In this document: one piece after another, positions 18,153 to 26,863 of the stretch
Numbering within the stretch: the first letter of the stretch is position 1
Layout of the letters: each line of letters starts with the position of its first letter
Assembly: GCA_903862655.1 (NCBI GenBank)
Contig: CAIOZA010000019.1
Coordinates: forward strand, 70,960-134,959
Reading direction: 5' to 3'
DNA length: 64,000 nt
DNA from: an uncultured Ignavibacteria bacterium
GTDB lineage: Bacteria; Bacteroidota; Ignavibacteria; Kapaibacteriales; UBA2268
Translations under genes and position numbers: made by a program
The notes under the pieces: model-generated
The model's database searches: none
Told to the model about the DNA's origin: nothing
The model's input: the letters and a program-made list of their open reading frames with translations, nothing else

Positions 18153-18218
18153 CACTCCGATGGAGCTTTGATTTGTTTTGTAATTCGTTTTCTACAAACA
18201 GAACGCTACTACATAGCT
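18153..18218. repeat. Dispersed repeat, copy A (paired ctccga/ctacta units)
   Basis: Two related 15-mers, cactccgatggagct (18153-18167) and cgctactacatagct (18204-18218), 51 bp apart with a T-rich gttttct spacer. The same two-unit design, with the same agctttgat and gttttct context, recurs at 62111-62177. Each unit has a small palindrome. Confidence 0.65.
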
Positions 18219-18638
18219 AAATTCAAATTGCACTTTTGCATCATTTTTTGCATCTTTTGCACTATTTTAATGAACAATTAGTTATGTAAAACATCCGTAA
18301 CCTATTTATTTTTCAACCATCTTGTTTTTGTATTTGCACTTTTTGCATCAATTGCATAGCTTTTTTTATTTTTCAAATATTCATTAAAAAATACAATTTC
18401 ACAGAGAACCACAGAGTATTGATTTTCTCTGTGTGGCTCTTGTATTCCTCTGTGTAACTCTGTGTAATTATATAAATCGTAAAGAGAACCATAGAGAAAA
18501 GAAAGAAATAAGGTTTTCAGAAATACAGAATTTCCCTCACCCTGCCCTCTCCGACAATCGGAGAAGGAATTTAATACAATGCAATTTGCGAAATAGGGGA
18601 TGATATTACAAAGAAACGATTTTTAAAGGAAATAAAAA

Positions 18639-18857
18639 CTATATTTTTAGAAATTTACTAACTTTATCGCCAATCCTGACATAGTACATCCCCGAAGCCA
18701 AGCCGGAGATATCTACTCGTAGGGGTTCAAGATTTTGCATCCCTACAGAGAATACAGTTTGTCCGAAAATATTAATTATCTTCACTTCGCTTGTTTCGGA
18801 CACGGCACGCCGTGTCCCTACGTGAAAAAACGAGAAGGGCGGGTTTGTAACCCGCCC
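18639..18857 (-). pseudogene. Orphan type IX secretion C-terminal sorting-domain remnant
   Basis: Minus-strand reading is open for about 72 codons and ends at a TAG (18641-18639) with VDISGLASGMYYVRIGDK then VSKFLKI, preceded by SEVKIINIFGQTVFSVG. This is the last 50 residues of a type IX (Por) type A sorting domain; compare the end of the gene at 62609, IDISSFNKGIYFVRIGDR. There is no start codon and a TAA lies just upstream (18860-18858). The N-terminal 20 residues are translations of palindromic repeats (18798-18817, 18835-18859), so no cargo domain remains. Most likely the decayed tail of a lost secreted-protein gene. Confidence 0.75.
18798..18817. repeat. Palindromic repeat, 9-bp arms
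   Basis: ggacacggc-ac-gccgtgtcc, perfect arms with a 2-nt loop. G+C-rich in an AT-rich context and located in frame within the sorting-domain remnant. Confidence 0.8.
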
Positions 18858-18859
18858 TT
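18835..18859. repeat. Palindromic repeat, 11-bp arms
   Basis: Perfect arms aagggcgggtt (18835-18845) and its complement (18849-18859) with a 3-nt loop. The motif is not followed by a T run, so it reads as a REP-like element rather than a terminator. Confidence 0.8.
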
Positions 18860-18877
18860 ACAGGGGATACATATACA

Positions 18878-18938
18878 TAGATTCCTCACTACGTTCGGAA
18901 TGAAAGTTGAGCTAGATTCCTCACTACGTTCGGAATGA
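18878..18938. repeat. Two direct copies of a 26-bp dispersed repeat
   Basis: Identical 26-mers at 18878-18903 and 18913-18938 (tagattcctcactacgttc followed by ggaatga), 35 bp apart. Each has a short internal attcc/ggaat palindrome. They match the right end of the element at 16800-16906, which has tt for ac at one place. Confidence 0.85.
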
Positions 18939-18951
18939 CATATATAGAATT

Positions 18952-20649
18952 TTATTTATAGAAATTACGGACTTTTTCTACAATGTCTGTTATATTGACA
19001 ACTCCGCGTTCGTTGGTGGCTCTGATTTTGAATTCGATCTGACCGTTATCGATGTTCTTTTTGCCGCCGATTATCTGGATTGGAATTCCGATCAAATCAG
19101 CATCATTGAATTTGATTCCGGGCGATTCATCTCTGTCGTCGAAGAGGACGTCAAATCCAGCATCAGTCAGTTCTTTATAGAGATCCTCGCATGCTTGCTG
19201 TACTTCGGGTGATCTGAGTAAATTCAAACCCAGGAGATGAACATGATAAGGTGTGAGAGCTTTGTTCCAGATTATACCTTTATCGTCAAATCCCTGCTCG
19301 AGATAACATGCCATAACTCTTTCGACTCCGATACCGTAAGAGCCCATGATAATTGGCTTTTCGACACCTTCAGCATCGAGGATGTTAGCATGCAAAGCTG
19401 TGGAATACTTTGTTCCGAGCTTGAAGATATGACCTAGTTCGATAGCTTTGACAACGCGGATAGGACTTCCGTTGATAGGGCAGGGTTCGCCTTCGCAGAT
19501 TGTTCTGAAATCGTGATATTCATCGATTTTGCAATCTCTGGAGAAGTCAATATTTTTGAAATGGAATCCATCTTTGTTTGCTCCGGAAACGAGACCGTTT
19601 GCATCTTTCAGAAGATTATCGGCTACAATTTTTATTTTTGTTTTAAGATTGATGGGACCGATTGAGCCGGTATGAGCCCCTGTGATCTCGAACAATTCTT
19701 CTGCTTCGGCAGGTCTGAACTGATTTGTCTTGAAGACAGATTCGAGTTTTGATTCGTTCAGCTCATCATTACCGCGCATAAGGATCAGCACAGGTTCAGA
19801 ATTAACCATGTATACAACAGATTTGGCTAATTGATTTTCTGTTAAACTGAATTGATTTTTCAGATCATTGATTGTTTTTGCACTTGGTGTTGCGAATTCT
19901 TCTATTGCATTGGTGGAATCAATTCTTCCAACTCCCGGGAGTGCAGAAGTTGCCACTTCGAGATTAGCGGCATATCCGGAATCGGAAACAGCGCACACGT
20001 CTTCACCTGCATCTGATTCTACCATAAATTCCTGGGATGCACTGCCACCCATTGCTCCGCTGGACGCACCAACGATGAAGAACTTCAAACCACATCTTTC
20101 GAAAATCCGGCAATAAGCATCATAATGTTTTTGATAACTTACATCCAAACCTTCGACAGTAGAATCCATTGAGTAAGCATCCTTCATTAAGAACTGTCTG
20201 CCTCTCAGGACACCGGATTTCGGTCTGGGTTCATTTCTGAATTTTGTCTGAATCTGGTACCAGATCTGAGGAAGATCGCGATAGGATTGAATGTGCTGAC
20301 GAGCATGATATGTAATTATCTCTTCGTGAGTCGGAGCAAGGACAAGACCTTCACGGTTCTTGATGTGGAACATAACGTCACCCATAGCTTCCACCCTACC
20401 TGTTTGCTCCCATATTTCGATAGGATTCAAAGCTGGGAGAAGGAACTCCTGACCACCGATAGCATCCATTTCATCACGAAGAATGTTCATTATTTTTTTT
20501 AAGACTATATGACCCAGAGGAAGCCATGAAAATATACCTGCCGCCAACTGTCTGACAAGTCCTGATCTGAGCATTAGCCTATGAGAAGGTATGATTGCAT
20601 CCGCAGGAACTTCCTTGAGTGTTGGAATAAAATATTTGGATTGTCGCAT
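18952..20649 (-). CDS. proS: Prolyl-tRNA synthetase (bacterial type)
   Basis: 565 residues, the usual length of bacterial-type ProRS with the editing insertion. Class II motif 1 is near GQEFLLPALNPIEIWEQTGR, motif 2 in FRNEPRPKSGVLRGRQFLMK, and motif 3 in GSYGIGVERVMA. Between motifs 2 and 3 (about 225-385) lies the YbaK-like INS domain, which normally hydrolyses Ala-tRNA(Pro). The C-terminal anticodon-binding domain starts near TPYHVHLLGLNL. It charges tRNA(Pro) with proline. It follows holA by 69 nt and may be the last gene of a murI-holA-proS transcript. Confidence 0.95.
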   Translation of the reverse strand: MRQSKYFIPTLKEVPADAIIPSHRLMLRSGLVRQLAAGIFSWLPLGHIVLKKIMNILRDEMDAIGGQEFLLPALNPIEIWEQTGRVEAMGDVMFHIKNREGLVLAPTHEEIITYHARQHIQSYRDLPQIWYQIQTKFRNEPRPKSGVLRGRQFLMKDAYSMDSTVEGLDVSYQKHYDAYCRIFERCGLKFFIVGASSGAMGGSASQEFMVESDAGEDVCAVSDSGYAANLEVATSALPGVGRIDSTNAIEEFATPSAKTINDLKNQFSLTENQLAKSVVYMVNSEPVLILMRGNDELNESKLESVFKTNQFRPAEAEELFEITGAHTGSIGPINLKTKIKIVADNLLKDANGLVSGANKDGFHFKNIDFSRDCKIDEYHDFRTICEGEPCPINGSPIRVVKAIELGHIFKLGTKYSTALHANILDAEGVEKPIIMGSYGIGVERVMACYLEQGFDDKGIIWNKALTPYHVHLLGLNLLRSPEVQQACEDLYKELTDAGFDVLFDDRDESPGIKFNDADLIGIPIQIIGGKKNIDNGQIEFKIRATNERGVVNITDIVEKVRNFYK

Positions 20650-20718
20650 AGAGGAAACCTTATTTAATACTATAGTTTAACTGTTAATTGTCTAATTGAG
20701 AAAGTTAATTTAAATTTT

Positions 20719-21798
20719 CTACTTTTCCATAATTCCGATAAAAAGCTTTTCCAAGAGAAACAAAGCCGGGATAGAAGTTGATTTCAATTTATAATCGACT
20801 TCTGTGAGTTGTTTGATAGCTCTGTTGATTTCATTTGAAGAATACCGACGCGCAGCTTCCTGATATTCAGCAACAAAATATGGACTGATACCAATTTTGC
20901 CTGCAAGATCGAACTGATTCGAAGAGTTCTGCTGAGCTTCGATCAATTTCCAAAGAGAAATAAAATAACGCGAAATCATTGTAACAATGAGAATTTCCTG
21001 CTTTTCGGTAGCAAGCATATTCTGCAGTATAGTGATAGCTAATCCAAGATTGCGCGCTCCAACTGCTTTCTGGAGCTCGAATACATTGTAATGTCTTGAC
21101 TTGCCGATTGATTCAGCCATATCGTCAACCGTAACATTTTTATTTTCACCAATGTAAAGAATAACTTTATTTATTTCCTCAGCAAGATTTCTGAGGACAA
21201 GATCAGAATTGGCGATAAGAAATTCAGCTGCAAGAGTTTCGATTGTTTTATCAAAACTTTTAAATCTTTCCTTTACCCAATTAGAAATATACCCCTGACT
21301 AATCTTGGGATATTCTATCCAAGAATGATTATTGATAAGAGTTAAGAATGGGAATTTAAGAGAATCTAGTTTCTTCTTTGCTTTTGCTTCCTGCTTTTTA
21401 TTTTTTAAATCGGCACTTACTCCAAACAAGCTATCAAGCTCTGCTTTGATGATCAGGCAGGTGGATGATGTCGGGTTATCCATATACTTTTGGAATCCTG
21501 TGTGCTGACCATCTTTTTTTGAGTGTTTATCGGCAAGAGCATCAAAATTATTGACAACCACAACCCTGTGAGAATTAACAAAAGGATATGAACTGCATGA
21601 ATCAACGATTCGATTAAAATCTGATTCTGAAGCATCAATTACTTCAAAATCAAATTTTGATTCATCTGTTGGGAGCAAATGGAGAAGAAGAGAATTGAAA
21701 TCTTCTTCCAAAAGAAAATTTTCCTCACCAAATAACAGTAAAATTGGAGGAATACTTCCCGATTTGATTAAGCCTTGTATTGATTCAATCTGTGGCAT
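20719..21798 (-). CDS. holA: DNA polymerase III subunit delta
   Basis: 359 residues with the HolA N-terminal pattern PPILLLFGEENFLLEEDFNSL and the later LRNLAEEINKVILYI and NVFELQKAVGARN blocks of the delta family. The Walker A motif is degenerate, as expected for delta, which opens the sliding clamp within the clamp-loader complex. A Lys-rich insertion near 135-146 (LKNKKQEAKAKKKL) is not usual. Its ATG is 2 nt after the murI stop codon, so translation is likely coupled. Confidence 0.88.
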   Translation of the reverse strand: MPQIESIQGLIKSGSIPPILLLFGEENFLLEEDFNSLLLHLLPTDESKFDFEVIDASESDFNRIVDSCSSYPFVNSHRVVVVNNFDALADKHSKKDGQHTGFQKYMDNPTSSTCLIIKAELDSLFGVSADLKNKKQEAKAKKKLDSLKFPFLTLINNHSWIEYPKISQGYISNWVKERFKSFDKTIETLAAEFLIANSDLVLRNLAEEINKVILYIGENKNVTVDDMAESIGKSRHYNVFELQKAVGARNLGLAITILQNMLATEKQEILIVTMISRYFISLWKLIEAQQNSSNQFDLAGKIGISPYFVAEYQEAARRYSSNEINRAIKQLTEVDYKLKSTSIPALFLLEKLFIGIMEK

Positions 21799-21800
21799 GA

Positions 21801-22616
21801 TTAGATAATGACTTTCTTTGGAGATTCAACATCAAAACCGAGAAATCTCTGAGCAACCTCATAAAATGTTGAATGGATATCCGTTACGTAAAATTCCATT
21901 TCGGGAGTGAAATTATATTCATCACGTTCGTCAGCCAGCATCCCTGTTTCACCGAGAACGCGTATCGCATTGACTGAAGCATGTTCGCCAGAGTCAATAA
22001 GATTAATTCCCGGCATAATGTCTGAGATCATTTGAGATAATAATGGATAATGAGTGCATCCCAGAACTAAAGTATCAATATCCTTTTCCTTTAAATCCTT
22101 TAGATATTCTTCGGCAATGATTCTGGTCGCCTGATGTCTCAACCATCCTTCTTCGACAATAGGAACGAAGAGAGGACATGCCTGTTGAAAGATATTGAGC
22201 ACTCTGTTGTCAGATAATTTTGTTAGTGTATATTCATAAGCTTTGCTGGCAACTGTGGCTCTAGTGCCAATAACACCAATTCTTCCGCTAACGGAAGCTC
22301 TGAGTGCAGCCTGAGCAGCCGGGAAAATCATCCCGATAACAGGCACATCAACAGAATCCCTGACAGCTTCGAGAGCAACGGATGATGCTGTATTGCAGGC
22401 AATAACGATTAGCTTAACATCCTTATCAATAAGGAATTTTGATGCTTCTTTACTATATTCAATGACAGTCTCAGGAGATTTATTCCCATAGGGTACTCTA
22501 GCAGTATCGCCAAGATAGATATATCTTTCATAAGGAAGAAACCTCAGGAACTGCTTAAGAACACTAAGTCCGCCAATTCCGGAATCGAATACACCAATTG
22601 GATTTGTTTTGCTCAT
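21801..22616 (-). CDS. murI: Glutamate racemase
   Basis: 271 residues from the ATG at 22616 (MSKTNPIGVFDSGIGGLSVL); an in-frame ATG four codons upstream (22628) is also possible. The two catalytic cysteines are present: VIACNTASS (Cys74) and LGCTHYPLL (Cys187). DSGIGG and PYGNK are the other conserved blocks. It makes D-glutamate for peptidoglycan. First gene of the murI-holA(-proS) cluster; TAATTTTG copies on the coding strand just upstream (22640-22647 and 22626-22633) could be promoter -7 boxes, without a matching -33 box. Confidence 0.93.
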   Translation of the reverse strand: MSKTNPIGVFDSGIGGLSVLKQFLRFLPYERYIYLGDTARVPYGNKSPETVIEYSKEASKFLIDKDVKLIVIACNTASSVALEAVRDSVDVPVIGMIFPAAQAALRASVSGRIGVIGTRATVASKAYEYTLTKLSDNRVLNIFQQACPLFVPIVEEGWLRHQATRIIAEEYLKDLKEKDIDTLVLGCTHYPLLSQMISDIMPGINLIDSGEHASVNAIRVLGETGMLADERDEYNFTPEMEFYVTDIHSTFYEVAQRFLGFDVESPKKVII

Positions 22617-22753
22617 GAAATTGTACAAAATTAAAAAAACAAAATTAAGTTATTTTTAATAATTAAATTAAAGATTATTGTTAAATGATAATTAAGATTA
22701 GTTTATTAATTTTGTAAGTTTAACATTGAAATGAATAAATAACTGGAGATTAC

Positions 22754-23965
22754 ATGGCAGAAATTAAGAAGATTGGGATTATAACCAGTGGTGGAGATTG
22801 TGGCGGTCTTAATGCGGTTATACTCGGAGCTACCAGGGTTGCACAGTTTTCGGGTATTGAGTGTTGCCTGATACCCAATGGTTACGCGGGGTTATACAAT
22901 CTTAAAAATATTGAACTAGATAATTTTGATTGGATAAGATCAGATAAAATTCTTTCCGGTGTTGCAGGTTCAGAAGCAGGTCACTCACGTGTTAAAATCA
23001 GCAAAATAAAAGATCCAAATAAATACAATCAGATAAAAGAAGGTTTAGCAAAGCATAATATTGATGGACTTGTTATAGCCGGTGGAGATGACACAGGTTC
23101 TGTTGTTGTTGATTTGATTAATAACGGAATAAAATGTATTCATGTTCCGAAAACAATGGATTTGGATCTTCAGACATATTCGGTTGGAGGGGATTCGACA
23201 ATTAACAGGATAGCAACATTTACCCGCGACTTAAGAACTACAGGTTTAACTCACAACCGTGCCTTAGTAATCGAAGTATTTGGCAGATATGCCGGTCATA
23301 CTGCATTCAGAGGTGGAGTCGGCGCGGATGCGGATTGCGTTCTCATACCAGAAATTCCAGTTGATTACGAAGTCGTTTATGAGCATTTCAAGAAAACCTA
23401 CATGACAAGACTTAAAAATAGTGATGTAAAAGGTTCGACTTATATCATAGTTGCCGCTGAGGGTATCAAAAACAAAGAAGGTCAATACTTCACCGATACA
23501 GACAGGGGTTCGGATTCATTCGGTCATCAACGATTACAAGGTGGCGGAAGTTACGTCAGGTCACAGCTCGAAAGCTACATGCATAAGGATCCGGATTGGC
23601 ATGCATTTTTACAGGAAATGGGGATTTTCATTCCAGATATCTATATGTATCCTGAAATCAGAGAGATTGCACTTGGGCACCTCGTCAGAGCTGGTGACAC
23701 TAGTGCTTATGATGTTGCATTTGGTAAACAGGCTGGTGCAGCAGCAGTACATTTGTTGAAAAAGGATATTTGCGGTGTTACAGTAGTTGGTGTAGAACAT
23801 GATTATATTACATATATCCCTACTGCAGAAGCGATTATCCAACGTTTTGTCAATCTGGATGAAATATCATTGTACGAAGGAATGGGTATTTGCTTTGGAA
23901 GACCAGTGGAGGAATATCAGCCGAAATTCAAGAAACAGGAAGGCATGATACATAGATATATGTAG
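22754..23965 (+). CDS. 6-phosphofructokinase, probably pyrophosphate-dependent
   Basis: 403 residues. PFKA-type fold: KKIGIITSGGDCGGLNAVI, AGGDDTGS (110-116), PKTMDLDLQ (132-140) and VFGRYAGHTA. Family knowledge: ATP enzymes carry GGDGS and P-G-TIDND, whereas PPi enzymes carry Asp after GGD and Lys after Pro. Here Asp113 and Lys133 are both of the PPi kind. The usual TIDND is spelled TMDLD, so Asp136 is the expected catalytic base. It interconverts fructose 6-phosphate and fructose 1,6-bisphosphate. A ggag ribosome site precedes the ATG. Monocistronic. Confidence 0.85.
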   Translation: MAEIKKIGIITSGGDCGGLNAVILGATRVAQFSGIECCLIPNGYAGLYNLKNIELDNFDWIRSDKILSGVAGSEAGHSRVKISKIKDPNKYNQIKEGLAKHNIDGLVIAGGDDTGSVVVDLINNGIKCIHVPKTMDLDLQTYSVGGDSTINRIATFTRDLRTTGLTHNRALVIEVFGRYAGHTAFRGGVGADADCVLIPEIPVDYEVVYEHFKKTYMTRLKNSDVKGSTYIIVAAEGIKNKEGQYFTDTDRGSDSFGHQRLQGGGSYVRSQLESYMHKDPDWHAFLQEMGIFIPDIYMYPEIREIALGHLVRAGDTSAYDVAFGKQAGAAAVHLLKKDICGVTVVGVEHDYITYIPTAEAIIQRFVNLDEISLYEGMGICFGRPVEEYQPKFKKQEGMIHRYM

Positions 23966-24000
23966 ATGTTTATGTGATCAAAGGTATCTCAAAATTCTCA

Positions 24001-24092
24001 TTCTGAGCGAAACAGATTGAAGCGATGAGCCGTAGGCTTGCGTAACTCAACTTGAACATCATAAAATACTGGATACCAGACTTCGTTCAGAA
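24001..24092. repeat. Degraded dispersed element with inverted ends
   Basis: Ends ttctgagcgaa (24001-24011) and ttcgttcagaa (24082-24092) pair with a single mismatch, as in the element at 16800-16906. The interior differs. Lies between the phosphofructokinase and DnaJ-like genes. Confidence 0.5.
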
Positions 24093-24181
24093 CAACAAAT
24101 TCATATTAAAATTCATGAAAGTCTTTTTTATCATAAATATAAAATATATCGTCTATAACAAGCAAAATTAATAGGAATAGA

Positions 24182-25138
24182 ATGGATTTTAAAGATTATT
24201 ACAAGATACTTGGCGTAGAAAAGACTGCAACTTCTGATGAGATAAAGAAATCATACAGGAAGCTTGCTAAGAAATTTCATCCTGACAATAACCCCGGTAA
24301 TAAAGAAGCAGAGTCGAAATTCAAAGATTTGAGTGAAGCTTATGAGGTTCTGCATGATGGAGAAAAAAGAAAAAAATATGACACTTTAGGTTCTCAATAC
24401 AGCAGATACAGACAATCCGGCGGTAATAGCGAACAATTTGACTGGAACAATTGGTATGATAATTCTTCAAGAACATCAAGAAGACCACAGAGTAGTCAAG
24501 GCTATGGAAGTATAAACGATATGTTTTCGGGTTCAACCAGCGGCGGTGGATTTACTGATTTTTTTGAGAAGATCTTTGGTGGTTATACAGCCGGTCAGAC
24601 CAAAGGAGGCCGTTCCACTGGACCATCCAAAAAAGGTAACGACCTGGTTACTAACTTGGAAGTTACTTTTGAAGAATCCTTCAAAGGAACCAATAAAGTG
24701 ATTGAAGTTAACGGGCAAAGGATTGACCTAAAAATCAAACCAGGCATAAAGGATGGACAACAACTCAAATTATCCGGTCAGGGTGAACCCGGAAGGAACA
24801 GCACAAATGGAGATTTATATATTAACGTTAAAGTTCTTCCTCATATTAAACTGAAGAGAATCGAAAACGATTTATTTCTTGATTTGGATATTGATCTTTA
24901 TAAGTTCATTCTTGGTGGGGAGACTAAAATATCAACATTCAGCGGTACATTAAAAATCGTTATACCTCCAGAATCTCCCAATGGAAAAGTTCTATTAATT
25001 AAAGCTCAGGGCATGCCAAAGTATAATGTGCATGATGAAAATGGCGATTTATTTGTAACTCTTCATGTCAAATTACCAGAAAAACTGAGCTCGAAAGAAT
25101 TGGATCTATTCAAGCAATTGAAGAGTTTGAGAGTATGA
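24182..25138 (+). CDS. DnaJ-like co-chaperone (class B, CbpA type)
   Basis: 318 residues. The J domain (about 4-70) has the HPD motif at 33-35, needed to stimulate the DnaK ATPase. A Gly/Ser-rich linker (70-150) is followed directly by the two beta-sandwich substrate-binding domains ([49 protein letters not shown]). The zinc-finger domain of DnaJ proper is absent, which makes it CbpA-like. The partner would be a DnaK encoded elsewhere. No operon partner: the sigma-factor gene downstream is on the other strand. Confidence 0.88.
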   Translation: MDFKDYYKILGVEKTATSDEIKKSYRKLAKKFHPDNNPGNKEAESKFKDLSEAYEVLHDGEKRKKYDTLGSQYSRYRQSGGNSEQFDWNNWYDNSSRTSRRPQSSQGYGSINDMFSGSTSGGGFTDFFEKIFGGYTAGQTKGGRSTGPSKKGNDLVTNLEVTFEESFKGTNKVIEVNGQRIDLKIKPGIKDGQQLKLSGQGEPGRNSTNGDLYINVKVLPHIKLKRIENDLFLDLDIDLYKFILGGETKISTFSGTLKIVIPPESPNGKVLLIKAQGMPKYNVHDENGDLFVTLHVKLPEKLSSKELDLFKQLKSLRV

Positions 25139-25294
25139 TTCCTTAAAGAGAATTTATAAATACACATTATGTCATTTACGCTTGCAGGAATCATGCATTG
25201 ATGATGTATTACAGATACCTGAATTAGCTTCGCTGTTAGTTCGTGATCACAGGTATGACAAAAAAAGGAATTTTTAGAACCCACCTTAAAGAGA

Positions 25295-25930
25295 TTAATC
25301 ATTAAATAGATATTTATGATTTTTCAACTGGTCATAAAGAATTTTTCTTGCTCTGAATAAATGTGCTTTTACTGTTCCAAGAGGAATACCAAGTTTTTCG
25401 GAAATTTCACTGTAATCTAATTCTTCTCCATGACGCATTTTAATGATTTTCTTGTAGTTATCTGGAAGTTGTTCTATCGCATCGAGTAAAACTTTCCTTC
25501 TTTCAGAGGATAATACATTCATATCTGGAATATATGAATCGTCTTTAATTTCGAGTTCTCCACCATCCTCAGTATCGCCATAACCTTGAGAAATAGAGAC
25601 AAAGCCAAAACGCTTTTTTCGAAGGAAATCAATACAAGTATTAGAAGCAATTTTAAATAACCAGGATGAAAATGAATAACTGCTCTGGTATTTTGAAAGC
25701 CCATTAAAAGTTTTGATGAACGTATCCTGAGTCAGATCCATAACATCGTCTTCATCTTTGATCATTCTTCTGATAAGAGATGAGATAATTCTTTTATACT
25801 TTTTCTGTAGAATGGCAAAGGCTTCCGAGTCGCCATTTAATATGCGATTTACGGTTTCAACGTCCTCTAAATTAGATATTTTCTTATTTTCGTTCAAACT
25901 TACCAAACAGATAAAAGAATAAATCGTCAA
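25295..25930 (-). CDS. ECF-type RNA polymerase sigma factor
   Basis: Up to 211 residues. Region 2 is DVMDLTQDTFIKTFNGL followed by FSSWLFKIASNTCIDFLRK, which melts and binds the -10 element; region 4 is LPDNYKKIIKMRHGEELDYS and GIPLGTVKAHLFRARKIL, the -35 helix-turn-helix. No ATG lies near the N-terminus: TTG codons at 25930, 25906 and 25897 are candidates, and the last would start LNENKKISNL, so the exact start is uncertain. No anti-sigma gene lies beside it. The PASTA protein gene diverges from it. Confidence 0.88.
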   Translation of the reverse strand: MTIYSFICLVSLNENKKISNLEDVETVNRILNGDSEAFAILQKKYKRIISSLIRRMIKDEDDVMDLTQDTFIKTFNGLSKYQSSYSFSSWLFKIASNTCIDFLRKKRFGFVSISQGYGDTEDGGELEIKDDSYIPDMNVLSSERRKVLLDAIEQLPDNYKKIIKMRHGEELDYSEISEKLGIPLGTVKAHLFRARKILYDQLKNHKYLFND

Positions 25931-26028
25931 TCTAATAAATTTTTTTTACATATAGTAATTTAATATTTTTTTATTCTTTTGTTTAGTTTATATTTATCTT
26001 TGTTATCAAAACTTTGTACGATTCTCAG

Positions 26029-26763
26029 ATGAATGAAAATTTTAGAACAGTTCTCAAATATCTCGGTGTAACCGTAGGATTTATTTTTACGATAATACTT
26101 CTTGTTATTATTGTAGACAAGTTGATTCTTCCTGCACTTATACACGACAAGGACAATGTTACAGTTCCTAACTTACAGAACAAAACTTTGGCTGAAGCCG
26201 AACAGCTTATAATTCAGAATAAACTATCATTAGCCAAAGTTAATGAACAGTACAATGAAAAATCGCCGGCCGGCACAGTTTTGAGTCAAGTACCAAAAGC
26301 AGGTTCAGAAGTAAAATCAGGTAGGAGTATTTATCTTTCTGTAAGCAAAGGCATGGAACTAGTTACCGTTCCTTACGTTATTGGTATGCCATATCGAACA
26401 GCCAGAGTAACACTCAAGAATCGTGGCATAGAAGTTGGAACAGTTACTTATCAGACCTCGGAGAATCTAGGTTCCGACACTGTAGTAAGCCAGTTGACAC
26501 CTTCAGGGAAAAGTATTCCTTATGGTAATTCAATTGATTTAGTGGTGAGCAAAGGACCGGAAGCACAAGTTAAGATTCCGAATTTAATCGGAAAGCGAAT
26601 CGATGATGTCCAGAAAATTCTTCAGGAATCAGGATTACAACTTGGATCGGTAAATACAGTCAGACATGAGACGTATCTTTCGAATACAGTTGTTAATCAG
26701 TCCCCGGAAGCTGGAGATCTTGCCAGCAAGGGAACTGTTGTAAATATATTAATTTCTAAGTAA
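26029..26763 (+). CDS. Single-pass membrane protein with three PASTA domains
   Basis: 244 residues from the ATG at 26029. A single helix at about 12-36 is followed by three PASTA domains starting at VTVPNL (44), VTVPYV (112) and VKIPNL (about 180). Each has the GT-V-x-Q-x-P-x-G pattern (AGTVLSQVPKAGSEV, SDTVVSQLTPSGKSI, SNTVVNQSPEAGDLA). PASTA domains bind peptidoglycan fragments or beta-lactams in kinases and PBPs, but neither a kinase nor a transpeptidase domain is present, so a structural or sensing role in the periplasm is likely. TATCTTTG at 25995-26002 fits the -7 box; no well-spaced -33 box is seen. Confidence 0.85.
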   Translation: MNENFRTVLKYLGVTVGFIFTIILLVIIVDKLILPALIHDKDNVTVPNLQNKTLAEAEQLIIQNKLSLAKVNEQYNEKSPAGTVLSQVPKAGSEVKSGRSIYLSVSKGMELVTVPYVIGMPYRTARVTLKNRGIEVGTVTYQTSENLGSDTVVSQLTPSGKSIPYGNSIDLVVSKGPEAQVKIPNLIGKRIDDVQKILQESGLQLGSVNTVRHETYLSNTVVNQSPEAGDLASKGTVVNILISK

Positions 26764-26829
26764 CAAAAAATTTGTTACAAAATTCAAAAATTTCATTAAT
26801 GATTAAATTCTTCTCCTTAAATCATTAAT
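26761..26829 (+). promoter_or_regulatory. Hairpins between the PASTA gene and the helicase gene
   Basis: Two inverted repeats in the 100-bp gap: taacaaa-aaa-tttgtta (26761-26777, includes the PASTA stop codon) and attaatgatt / aatcattaat (26795-26804 and 26820-26829, 15-nt spacer). Neither has a clean T run, so they may be weak terminators or leader structures of the helicase mRNA. Confidence 0.35.
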
Positions 26830-26863
26830 TAATTGGATTACACATACATAAAGGTCCTATAAA

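Larger units (their letters stand above)
17949..18951. other. Gene-free repeat island
   Basis: About 1 kb without an intact gene between the glycosylasparaginase and proS. It holds, in order: an AT direct repeat (17946-17978), a hexanucleotide microsatellite (18074-18102), many copies of a ttttgcat-like word (about 17988-18358), a dispersed repeat (18153-18218), cacagag/ctctgtg inverted repeats (about 18400-18460), a ccctcaccctgccctctcc segment (about 18535-18568), an orphan sorting-domain remnant (18639-18857), two strong palindromes and two direct copies of a 26-bp repeat. Confidence 0.8.

Noticed and set aside
17949-18155. Minus-strand frame with an Asn-Thr repeat
   Set aside because: It is the translated hexanucleotide microsatellite; no conserved context or start site.
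18735-18938. Plus-strand frame across the palindromes
   Set aside because: Built from repeat sequence and antisense to the better-supported sorting-domain remnant.
18074-18938. Possible CRISPR array
   Set aside because: Repeats differ in type and spacing, with no regular repeat-spacer pattern and no cas gene.
25139-25294. Possible repeat (tgtcatttacgcttgcaggaatc-like start shortened: gtcatttacgcttgcagg ... ggtatgac)
   Set aside because: Ends look inverted (gtcat/atgac) but match over only five bases; too weak to call.
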